A stretch of DNA of 64,000 nucleotides from Chitinophaga sp. HK235 (lineage in GTDB: Bacteria; Bacteroidota; Bacteroidia; Chitinophagales; Chitinophagaceae): contig NZ_CP073766.1 in NCBI RefSeq assembly GCF_018255755.1, positions 1,240,001 through 1,304,000 of the forward strand, read 5' to 3'. Made by a program: the position numbers and the translations under genes. This document shows positions 25,501 to 32,100 of the stretch, piece after piece. The stretch's first letter is position 1. Each line of letters opens with the position of its first letter. The notes below the pieces were generated by a model. The model was not told the origin of the DNA and did no database searches. It saw only the letters and a list, made by a program, of their open reading frames with translations.

Positions 25501-26086
25501 GCAGCATGAGATCCTTTTCCAGATCAAACGGTGCATCTGCCAATAGCCTGACATAATTCTTCAGGGCATTATCATCTTCCCGATATGCTTCACCAGCAAC
25601 AATCGTTAACGGCAGCTGGCCTTTTGCCAATATCCGCTGATACATTTCGCCTTCTTCCTGCGCTATTACGGTACGCAATATTTCATGGCGGTCAACAATC
25701 GTTCGCAACGTATCCGCGAGCACATGACTATCCAGGGGACCGCTGATCCTCAGCATAGCTGGTATATGATACTGCACGCTGCCTTCCAGCTGATGAATGA
25801 ACCACAAACGTTCCTGGCTATACGAAAGCGGAATATGCGTGATCCCCTTCCTGTCATAGGCACTAACACTGCCGGTAAAACCAGTTCGCCCATTCTGTTT
25901 GCGGTCTTTTAAATATTCAACGATATACTCTTTATTATGTTTCAGTTCATGCAGAAAAGCGCTGTCTATTTCCTGATCCTTCTGGACCTGCACCACTAAT
26001 TCATTATCATCCAGAGATATTTTTATGCCGATGCTATTTGCTTTTTCTAGTAATGATAGAATATCTTTCAGCTTAACGCTAGTCAT
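10571..26086 (-). CDS. NRPS-B: four modules with nested methyltransferase and epimerase
   Basis: Second NRPS, 5171 aa. Order: TubC-like docking (1-65); C (80-520, HHIVSDAWS); A (550-1040); PCP; C (1140-1580); A (1600-2095); PCP (2130); C (2200-2640); A (2650-3550) interrupted by a SAM methyltransferase (about 3100-3490, motif I VLEIGCGSG near 3175); PCP LGGDS (3600); E (3650-4080, HHLAIDSVSW); C (4100-4560, HHILLDGWS); A (4580-5075); PCP VGGDS (5110). Pocket codes read by eye: DLTKIGHIGK (Asp); DATKVGEVGK (8/10 to the Asn code DLTKLGEVGK); DAEEIGVISK (two acids, suggesting a Lys/Orn/Arg-like substrate); DVWLLGNVIK (closest to the Leu code DAWFLGNVVK). Module 3 should therefore yield an N-methyl D-basic residue. 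It starts 36 nt after NRPS-A ends. Substrate calls other than Asp are tentative. Confidence 0.96.
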   Translation of the reverse strand: MTSVKLKDILSLLEKANSIGIKISLDDNELVVQVQKDQEIDSAFLHELKHNKEYIVEYLKDRKQNGRTGFTGSVSAYDRKGITHIPLSYSQERLWFIHQLEGSVQYHIPAMLRISGPLDSHVLADTLRTIVDRHEILRTVIAQEEGEMYQRILAKGQLPLTIVAGEAYREDDNALKNYVRLLADAPFDLEKDLMLRAHLIVLDKEEHVLVVVLHHIVSDAWSSGIILQELVTLYDAHTAGKTLQLPDLPVQYADYAIWQRSEVINVVLERKLEYWKEKLRGATMLQLPSDHQRPADQRYSGSSASFVLDNDLSARLRALSLQQDATLYMTMLAVFKVLLHRYSGQDDIVVGSSTAGRQLRELEGLVGFFSNTLTLRSDLGNDPSFISLLQQVKQTTLEAFDHQDVPFGKVVEAVVKERDKRGNPLFQVMFVQQNRLDIAGIALGKATVYPELIEQTTSKFDLTLFIQETSTGINVYTEYNAGLFTPDTIDRLQGHFEVLLRAAVDAPAAHISSLNMLRSDERMLLLNGSDKEAQYLPLSDKSILTQFEEQAVRHPNTIALISENNTITYRHLNERANQLANYLRSNGVGAGTLVPVCMERSSEMIVAILGILKAGGAYVPLEPTLPAERIAYVLTDTAATVVISNSLYKSILPGTGTCGIISTDDDAAEISSFPTEAPGVCPAADQLLYVIYTSGSTGKPKGVMVTHGNITDYMAGLQARLNIDSCRSFGLLSSIATDLGNTVIYSSLAVGGTLHVLSKALTNDAEKIKAYFNQHRIDCIKVVPSHWKALCAEDALLLPEKLLIFGGEALEVAVVEKIRRSGTACTVVNHYGPTETTIGKLLHIVEDGRLYEDTIPIGKPFSSAYIYILDTVGNPCPVGIPGELYIGGKGVAQGYLNNAALTTERFIHDPFRTGSEKLYRTGDRVKYLADGNVVFLGRIDNQVKIRGYRVEPGEIENVIMQHADIIQAVVQVREDNSGNSRLVGYVQPHSHADITSLEAYLKEQLPDYMVPSSWVVMEQFPQLPNGKIDRRSLPVDDVASSISGYVAPVTDIERDLADIWSDLLKVEQVGLYDDFFALGGHSLLAIRLISSIRKKLQTEVAIGDIFDYPTIAALSAQLLHRSEATLALVIKSHTRPEYIPLSYSQERLWFIDQLEGSIQYNRPAVLRLKGTLKIKALDDALREIVNRHEVLRTVIRSKDGQPYQYVLGKDTWRLRLTERTLPHAAVSAHIKALVEEPFDLSADHMLRAHLIAQEDDHLLVIVLHHIASDGWSLGILVRELTTLYNAYAVGNGVQLPAPGIQYADYAIWQRAHLSGPVLEEKLAYWQQKLSGITTLRLPSDYSRPALQSTRGDVINFNISKSVMLELQQLGRLYGGTLYMTLLAAFKVLLYRYSGQEDICVGSPVSGRSQLETEELIGFFINTLTLRSNLHDNPSFSSLLQQIKETALEAFAHQEVPFGKIVEAVVKERDAGRSPLFQVLFSLQNTPDIPELYLNELQVSEMQVEHSTAQFDLAVSMRETENGLWGDIEYSTDLFSADTIRRMIRHFQRLLEAVAQSPDERIDNLEMLTAEEEHTLLSISAGQTTENLLHSGKTVVSLFEERVTNIPDTTAVITAGGSFSFRDIDTRANQLAHYLIASGVKEETLVPLCMDLSVEMIIGILGVLKAGAAYVPLDPGLPPARLEYMLKDTAAIVVITNRKTHQTLHNQTNIKTLILDINGDATHHYPVFAPAVTPDLHHLAYVIYTSGSTGVPKGVMVAHGNLLHYLLNSKTAYLNENKTGTGSYLHLSYTFDASLTALFMPLLAGKSIVLGSGNQATAFEDPLFWKYAPYDFIKLTPAHLPLLEVAMNNHPAEYPAEKLVLGGEALQLTALRYLLDKKWDIEIINEYGPTEATVGCSIYRFNTQDPIDVQNNTIPIGKPIDNTAIYIFDRNLKMTPVGIAGEIYIGGGGVARGYLHLPELTSDRFVSASSAHGGRERLYRTGDIAKWLPDGNIEYLGREDDQVKIRGYRIALGEIEGVLTRCTLVRQAVVIFDTDENGNQRLIGYVVPEGDFDQKGIDAYLKEHLPHYMLPSFLIGVPELALTVNGKIDRKSLPAPDTSVQIISAYIAPRSETEKTMAAIWESLLDVTGIGIYDDFFTLGGHSLLAVRLLSAIKKSLQTDLSVSDIFSSPTIASLCELITTRSGKLLLPAITAAERPKHIPLSYSQERLWFIDQLEGSTQYHIPAVLRLEGHLNRNALGNALQTIVNRHEVLRTVISQNGGHAYQQVLDKGSWQMIITDSSGAGAGNENAYIKSLIDVPFDLSKDHMLRAHLVVLEENVHLLVVTLHHIASDGWSASIIVKELVELYNAYTEGREPILPALNIQYADYALWQRRHLQGAALNKQLTYWKKKLTGVPSLDLPLDYERPVVNTTAGGLVTLMIDNGLAEDVRNLSRQFKVTLYMTLLAAFKVLLYRYSGQKDICVGGAIAARLQQETEGLIGFFVNSLVLRSDLGGNPSFADLLLRVKETMLEAYDNQEAPFEKIVEMLMGERDVNKNPLFQVMFVLQNTPEEPEIRLGDVSLSVEIFPHTTSRLDLGLAITEEPEGLRLDMEYRTDLFKQETINGMLKHYEALLRSAVNAHEKPMGALSMLSDAEQQQLLVGFNSSTSGTERSVVRLFEEQVNNTPDAVALVFEDMVLTYRQLDQRANQLGHYLRMKGVKEETLVPLCIDRTPDMIVGILGILKAGGAYVPIDPSIPAERITFMLKDIAAQVMVSNTLCKLCIKGESEIEIVVLDDDWEDISRQPVTKVASRLKEENVAYVIYTSGSTGKPKGVLIEHRSLINLIVHQSKIFDIKSDERVLLLSNYSFDASVEQIFFALLNGAALVLAPSDIQLDIRLFEQFLRDARITHLEATPGFLATINPGKYDSLRRMISGGELCKRELAEKWYKQLDFYNVYGPTEATISAVAYHYLPGSRDKSAALPIGKPLTNVTVYILDEYDNAVPVGAAGELCIGGPGVARGYLNNPELTTQKFIADPFSQVAGARLYKTGDKARWLSDGNIEYLGRLDDQVKIRGYRVELGELEYTLNQQDAITACCVVMKPGQAGNNKLVSYYVPDKQTVKRREQELFLKQVENWKELYDTEYTKNEEAFIADEEFNIEGWNDSFTGSPIAADEMREWQQDILDVILSHKPVNVLEIGCGSGLIYYPLAGHIKRYIGTDFSAVSLRKIRNRIDNGGKVYPSTLLKTCAAHEITLDGNEVVDTIVLNSVVQYFPGENYLTDVIAASIPLLKGKGQIIIGDVRDYRLLQHFRSRVRLPEFQDKHSVKEFMWEVNRDLLKEQELCLAPEYFHHLKTLFPEITHIALQWKKGDYINELILYRYTVIIYVGVEQPVLKPEWQQWEQASGSGDVISALNRKVPVVALQGVPNPRLQMDILLEKGLKDSFVTSTGDLSAYIAQDDRDCSRVNELLLAAVSNGYHYRFLLNEDPLKTDLLIELEPFAGFVSSAYDHQHSLTAVLGNNPLFNDFSESLHQDIRRRLKEQLPEYMIPAEFVPLPKLPLTTNGKADRQFLSTWADQRESSIDRYEAPATEIERHLAGIWQDLLGVPRIGLHDNFFELGGDSIITIQVISRARHAGYELHPRDLFLYQTVAKLATLLTGKTTQQIVGEQGLLTGNSGLLPIQQWYFDLDNPTDTHFNQSILLAVDKRVSSGRLSAAVSSLLQYHDALRFSYRRADGKWEQRYTEDGGKLEIVDLQPLPVKNLSVVIAGYADIYQHTTNPATGLMLRAVLLLTPAAESHNRLLLVVHHLAIDSVSWRILLDDLHLLLKDESDNSEAVLGRKGSSYRQWYEALAAYGSRPRLLGQIPYWEQVVKDHVRLPVDTEYEGTVTIADMEDLHIRLDALQTQRLLQEVPRAYHTEINDVLLCALALTLLAWSGHHKVSIGLESHGREDHIVPDIDTSHTVGWFTNMYPVSLEMKADSGWGEQLKSVKEQLRKIVDKGIGYGVLKYINREDFLQTGDAWDIVFNYLGQTDNVAEQDGIIHVATEPTGAGIGEGFPIRYKLMVTCSVYNGELIFRWGFSKPHYTAGTIEKLTDTFLSFLNTLIDHCTEQAVTGTVFTPADYGLGNEVSIEELDRFLDAPYNGKPRRAQIQGLYRLSNLQEGMLFHALYNRQAGIYTEQLSGELIGLKETAFLQSWEHLMQCYTVLRSAFYHNELKVPVQCVYRDVTLPLTVLDYRGMTGEEQQQALTAYEAADRAKGIDLAAAPLMRISVIRLEGDRYWLLWTFHHILLDGWSISLLVEKLLDTYALLATGAALPEVTEDRYEDYIRYQERLDKDVAKSYWRRYLEGLNEGCLLPFTTTASDSSSDAGAPAVSAFKLDVATTASLKKYTQRHRITLNTLMQGVWAYLLYRYTSREDVVFGVTVSGRPDNLPGVEQRVGLYINTLPLHMKVDTGRNITEWLRDIQMQQLQSRIYQYFNLNEIQRETAVTGDMFDSVLVFENYPEGENTSRPLQLQIENVAVKERISYPLSITIGATEEIKIRFTYNEVMLPAAYAEAIAAHFRQVLLQIASPGTDTLGAISLLTPEEQHRILNIFNNTQVVYNSGDTIADQIIKQAHLNPDAIALVYGKTQWSYARLHERSNQLAHYLRSLGVQKETLVPVCLERSPEIVVAMLGIIKAGGAYVPIDPAYPPERINYMLTDTGAEIIITSNDIILDLTERETPVKIIVPDDAIAYPVTETGIPLDEEQLANVIYTSGSTGNPKGVMIAHKGLMNMVHWYTKAYDVTSSARATVVTGVGFDVFGWEVWPHLCSGATVFMLDDTVRSSPHGLERIYTRHEITHSLVFTAIFGDVIRQIRNKPLALKYLLTGGDRLGPTDITGLTCRLFNNYGPTENSVITTYYELSEKDKDAIPPIGIPVNNTIVYIINKEQQLCPVGVWGEICVSGKGVSRGYLHQDELTREKFVANPFDATPGSRMYKTGDIGRWLPDGNIEYLGRRDEQVKIRGYRIELGEIEQTLQQCSLVDQAVVSVSTDSNGNKRLIGYVVARNNFDKEEIAAFLSAKLPEYMIPSLFIAMEKLPLTANGKIDRKALPDPEVQHNIYVAPSNEVEQTLLDIWQGLLSTDRIGTADDFFEVGGDSLLAVRVIAHIKDVYNINVSVSTVFECRNVVRLAEYVMAMTGSPETGSRTEFETYEI
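11383..12138. repeat. Homogenised A-domain core, copy in NRPS-B module 4
   Basis: About 750 bp near-identical to 33268-34023 (offset 21885). It runs from the region around A2 (YVPIDPAYPPERINYM) through the whole substrate pocket to NNTIVYI. The flanking parts of the two A domains are clearly less similar, so only the A-domain core is shared. Confidence 0.85.
22624..23904. repeat. Aspartate A-PCP region of NRPS-B module 1
   Basis: Partner of 463-1740; see that entry. Many synonymous differences suggest an older duplication than the 3.1-kb module repeat. Confidence 0.75.
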
Positions 26087-26122
26087 AGTCTGTTATTTAA
26101 GGGTAGTCGAATAGGTGAAGCA

Positions 26123-29100
26123 TTATAGTTTTATGGTTTTCATTTCTTCAAATGCGGGCGTAAAATCAGCCTGGCTAACATTTATATATTTAGCCAAAGC
26201 GTCGATCGTGGGAAGCTGGAAGAAAATGCTGACTGGTATTTCTATGCCCAGCTCTTTGTGGATGGCCGCATTCAGCCGCATCACCAGCAGCGAGTGACCA
26301 CCCAGTTCGAAGAAGTTATCGTGGACGCCTATACGTTCTGTTCCCAGCAACTCCTGCCAGATGCCCGCCAACAGCTGCTCGGTGGCCGTTTCCGGGGCTA
26401 CATAATTTTCCGTCTGCAACAACGCATCATCCGGCAGGGGCAACGATTTCCTGTCCACCTTTCCATTCGGTGTCAGCGGCAGCGCATCCAGTGTTACCAG
26501 TACAGCAGGAACCATATAGGCCGGCAAACGCCCTTTCAGCCATGATTGCACCGTTTCCTTATCATAGTCTGCACGGGGAACCACATAGCCCACCAGCCGC
26601 CGGTGACCAGATTCATCTTCCTGTGCCACCACTACCGCCTGATGTACCTGCTCATTACTGGATAGCACACTCTCCACTTCTCCCAGCTCGATGCGGTAGC
26701 CGTGGATCTTCACCTGTTCATCCAGACGACCGCCGTAAGCGATCGTTCCATCCACCAGCCAGCGTCCCAGATCTCCCGTACGATACATCCGCGCTCCCTG
26801 CACAAACGGGTCAGCTACAAACTTCTCTTCCGTCAGCGATGCACGGTTCAGGTAACCGCGACCTACGCCAATTCCGCTCACACAGATCTCACCCCAGACA
26901 CCCACCGGACAAATACAACCCCGTTTGTCCAGCACATAGATCCGTAGGTTCTGCACAGGACGACCCAACGGCACCGTCGATCCGGACGGCGCTGAAGACA
27001 TCATATGATGCGTAATATCATCTGACGCCTCTGTGGGACCATACGCATTCACTACCGGTATACCGCCATAAGTTGCATGACTAAACCATTGCTCCAGTAA
27101 CGCTGCACTCACCTCCTCTCCTGTTACCAACAGGTAACGCAGCCCGTTTAATGGAGTGCTGATGCCCGACTGCAACAACGACGACAGATAAGAAGGCACC
27201 AGCTCCAGTATGGTGACCCCGCTGCGACTCGTGAGGGCAAGCAACGATGATGGATCGTAGATGACTGATGATGGATAAATAACCGTTGTGCCTCCGCAGA
27301 CCAAGGCAGCAAACATCTGCCATACTGATATATCAAAGCTGTAAGTGGCTGTTTGTGCGATCACCGATTGTCCATCTATTTCAAGTGTATTGATCTTGGC
27401 ATACAAATGATTCAACAGACCCTGGTGCTCGATCATCACTCCCTTGGGAACACCTGTAGAACCGGAGGTATAGATCACATACGCCAGGTGATCAGGACGA
27501 GGTACCGGTAGTCCGGATACAGCTATATCGGTTGTATTTACGAAAATGTCTTCCAGTAATACAATTGTGGCATCCGTAGCCGGAAGCTGGGCTGATAAGC
27601 CCGCACTGCTCAATATCACGGAAGCTCCCGTGTCTGACAGCATATACAAAATCCTTTCTGCAGGATAAGATGGATCAACAGGCACATAAGCCCCGCCGGC
27701 TTTCAGGATGCCCAGTATGCCGATCACCATATCCGCTGATCTTTCCAGGCATACCGGCACCAACGTTTCAGACTGTACACCCTTGCTTTGCAGATAAGCC
27801 GCTACGCGGTCCGTTCTTATCTCCAGCTCGCGGTAACTAAGCGCCACGCCTTCATACAACAAGGCGGTATTGTCTGGCGTCCGCCCTGCCTGTTCACGGA
27901 AAAGGCCCACCAGCGTATTATCCGAAGGATATGCCACCCTAGTATCATTGAAGGTTTCCACCAACAGCGTCTTTTCTTCTCCGCTCATCATCTCCAGCAG
28001 ACCGGTTTCTTCGGAAGGATTATTTACTACTGACCAGAGCAGCTGCTCATAGTGACGCTGCAGCCCTGCTATCGTAGCGCCGGTGAACAGGTCTGCGCAA
28101 TATTCTATATACCCGCTCAGTCCTGTCGCGCTTTCCTCCAGCGATAAAGTCAGATCGAATTGTGTGGTGCTATGCGATAAGCTCTCCTGGGATAACCGCA
28201 GCCCATTCAGTTCCAGGTCTGGTACTTCCGGGGTGTTCTGTAACTCGAACATCACCTGGAACAACGGATGACGGCTTATATCCCGTTCGCGCACCACCGC
28301 TTCCACCACTTTCTCAAAGGGCGCTTCCTGGTGATCATAGGCTGATAACGTGGTATGCTTCACTTGTTCCAGCAGCGATGCAAACGACTGCTCACTGCTG
28401 ACATGACTACGCAGGACCAGCGTGTTCACAAAAAAGCCGATCAGTCCTTCCACATCCTCACTGGTACGACCAGCCACAGATGTGCCCACACAGATGTCTT
28501 CCTGCCCGCTGTAGCGATGCAACAACACCTTGAAGGCCGCCAGCAGCGTCATGAACAGGGTCGTTCCATGCTGGCGCGACAACTGCTTTAACGGAGACAG
28601 CAACCGTTCGTCCAGGTGGAACCAGTGTATGCCACCCCGGCTGCTCTGTACCGACGGACGGATATAATCACCCGGAAGCTGTAGCGTCGTAAAGCCCTGC
28701 AGCTGCGACTTCCAGTAATCCAGTTTTTTCTCCAGTACCTCTCCTGACACATAGCTGCGTTGCCAGATCGAATAATCTGCATACTGCACCGGCAGCGGTG
28801 GCAATGTGATGGAATGCCCCGCGGCATAGGCATTGTACAACGCGGCCAGCTCCCGCACGATGATACCGGTGGACCAGCCATCTGATGCAATATGATGCAT
28901 GGTCACCAGCAGCAGATGATCTTCAGCACCCTGTGTTACCAGATGTGCACGCAGCATATGATCCTGCGACAGGTCAAAGGTTTCCTGACTTTTTACCGCC
29001 AGATATGCGGACAAGGTACTTTCGTCTGCGGTACGGAGGGTATCCGCCGCATGCGTCAGTTCCCATCTGTCGGCTGCCAGCACCTGCTGATACGGCATGC

Positions 29101-32100
29101 CTTCATACGGTACCATCACGGTGCGCAGCACTTCATGACGGTTCACGATGGTGCGCAATGCTGATGACAACGCGGCTACATCCAGGCGGCCATGCAGCCG
29201 CAGTACAGCGGGTATATGATAAGGTAAACTACCTTCCAATTGATCGATGAACCACAAACGTTCCTGGCTATACGATAATGGTATGCGTTCACTTCTTTGG
29301 ACGGCCTTTACAGGCGGTATCTGTGAAGATTTATCCAGTCCCTTTACATATGCTGCCAGCTGCGAGACAGTAGGATAAATAAAGATATCCCTCACAGTCA
29401 GTTCTACTTCCAGTTTCTTGCGGACAGCAGCAACTACCCTTATTGCAAGCAGAGAATGCCCACCCAGTTCAAAGAAATTATCGCGGGTTCCTATACGCGG
29501 TGTTGCCAGCAAATGCTCCCATATATCTGTCAATGTCTGCTCCATTGTATCAGCTGGTGCTACATAGACATCTGTAGTATATGCCCCGCTATCGGGTTCC
29601 GGCAAGGCCTTTTTATCTATTTTACGGTTGGCGGTTAACGGCAGCTGATCAAGTTTCACAAACACAGCAGGGATCATATACTCCGGCAATTTTCCTTTCA
29701 GATAAGCCAGCAATGCATCCTTGCTGAATGCAGCACCGGGCACAATGTATCCAACCAGCAGATTATTGCCAGCGGCGTCCTGTTTCACCGTCACTACACA
29801 CTGGCTTACCAGTTCACTCTTTAATACGATATGCTCAATTTCACCCAACTCTATACGGAACCCGCGAACCTTTACCTGATCGTCTGCACGACCAATGTAT
29901 TCCATGTTGCCATCCGGCAGCCATCTTCCGAGGTCACCGGTACGGTACATTCTTTCACCGGGGCAGAAAGGATCTTCCACAAATTTCGCTGCTGTCAGTT
30001 CCGGGCGGTTCAGGTAGCCACGGGCTACTGCCAGGCCGGCCACACATATTTCGCCGGGCACACCCTGCGGGCACAGCTGCAGGTTGTTGTCCAGCACATA
30101 CATCCGTAGGTTACGAATAGGGGTACCTACCGGCACCTGCACTACATCCGGTGCTTCATTCATGAAATAGAAGCTCACGTCGTCAGATGCCTCCGTGGGC
30201 CCGTAAGCGTTAGCTACCGTAATATTTCCAAAACGTTCGTGCGCAAACCACTGCTCCAGCAGGGAAACAGTGACCGCCTCTCCTGTCACCAGCAGGTAAT
30301 CCAGCGACTGCAATGTTACATCCGACTCTTCCTGCAATACAGAGGTAAGATAGGAAGGTACCAGCTGTAACAACGTCACTCCCTGCTCCTCCACTGTTTT
30401 AATGAACAGGTCGGGGCGATGTATAAGACTTTCTGTATAGATGACCGTTCTGCCTCCGCACACCAGCGCATTCACCATCTGCCATACAGAAATATCGAAG
30501 GTATAGGGAGCAGTAAAAGCCAATATGGTGGAAGGATTCATGTCGAATTCCTCTATCATGGCCAGCAGGTGGTTTAACAGACCTGCATGTTCTACCAGCA
30601 CACCTTTGGGTTTTCCGGTAGAACCGGAAGTATATAATACGTAGGCAAGATGTTGTTGCGTGGCAACGGGTGGTAATGCAGTTCGTGGCTGATTGTTTAA
30701 TATATCTTCTTCATCTGCTGATATTACAGCTGCTGTTATATCTGCAGGCAGCAATACACTACTGCGCTGATTCGTAACCACCACCTGTGCTGCGGTCTCT
30801 TCCAGTATATATCGTACCCTTTCTTCCGGGAACTTAGGATCAATGGGCACATAAGCTCCACCGGCCTTCCAGATAGACAGTACCGCGATGATCATTTCAG
30901 GGCAGCGGTCTATAAACACCGGTACTTTGCTGTCGGCTCCAATTCCTTTACTACGCAGGAGATACGCCAGTTGATTGGTACGTTCATGAAGTGAGTGGTA
31001 GGTGATTTCCGTTTCTTCAAACTGAATAGCCACCGCGTCGGGATATCGCTGCACCTGTTCTTCAAACAGCGTCACCACGGTCTGATCTGCCGGCAGGTCA
31101 ATCACCGCGCCGGTAGCAAACGTCTGTAACGTTTGTTTTTCTGCGGTAGTCAGTATGTTCAGTGTACTGATCTGCTGTGCCGGAGCTGCTATTACTGAGC
31201 GCAACAACTGCTCAAAATGTCTTGTCATCCGTTCGATTGTAGCCGCATCAAATAAGTCGGTACAATATTCTGCGTAGCCTTTGAGGCCATCAGCATCTGC
31301 TTCCAGGCAGAAGCTCAGATCAAACTGTGTTGTAGTTCGTTCTACATCTTCTCTTGCCAGCTGAAGATCCCCTAACTTCAGATCTGGTATATCCGGCGTG
31401 TTCAGTAAATCGAACATCACCTGGAACAAGGATGTCCTGCTCAGGTCTCTCTTCTTTTCCACCGCTTCCACAATCATCTCAAAAGGCACCTCCTGGTTAT
31501 TATAGGCGGTGATCGTTGTCTCTTTTACCTGATGCAGCAATGCTGTAAACGAAGGATTATCGCTCAGATCACTGCGCAAGGGCAGTGTATTCAGAAAGAA
31601 GCCAATCAGGTTCTCTGTTTCCTGTTGTGTTCTTCCGGCAATAGAAGTACCTACGCAAAGGTCCTCCTGTCCGCCATACCGGTACAGCAACACTTTGAAT
31701 GCAGTCAGCAATGTCATAAACATGGTAACGCCTTCCCGCAGGGATAGCGCCTGCAACTGATCAGTTAACGCGCTGTCCAGGCGGAACCACAGAATCGTTC
31801 CGCGGGTGCTCTGAATAGCAGGACGCGGGTAGTCTGTAGGTAATTGCAATACCGCTGTATTCTTCAGTTTATTTTTCCAGTAGTCCAGTTTTTTATTCAG
31901 CAAGGCGCCTTCCTGGTAAGTACGCTGCCATATGGCAAAATCAGCATATTGCATGGCCAGCGGAGATAACAACGGAACAGTACCCGATTCAAATGCCCTG
32001 TACAATTCGATCAGTTCATTCATCAGTATTGAAACGGACCAGGCATCAGCGGCTATGTGGTGTATTATCAACACGAGTGCATGCTCATCAGCGGCAATCT

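Noticed and set aside
10571..26086. DXDG calcium-binding motif in the predicted peptide
   Set aside because: Aspartate codes are not spaced as Asp-X-Asp-Gly in the predicted order, and glycine is not predicted at any visible module.
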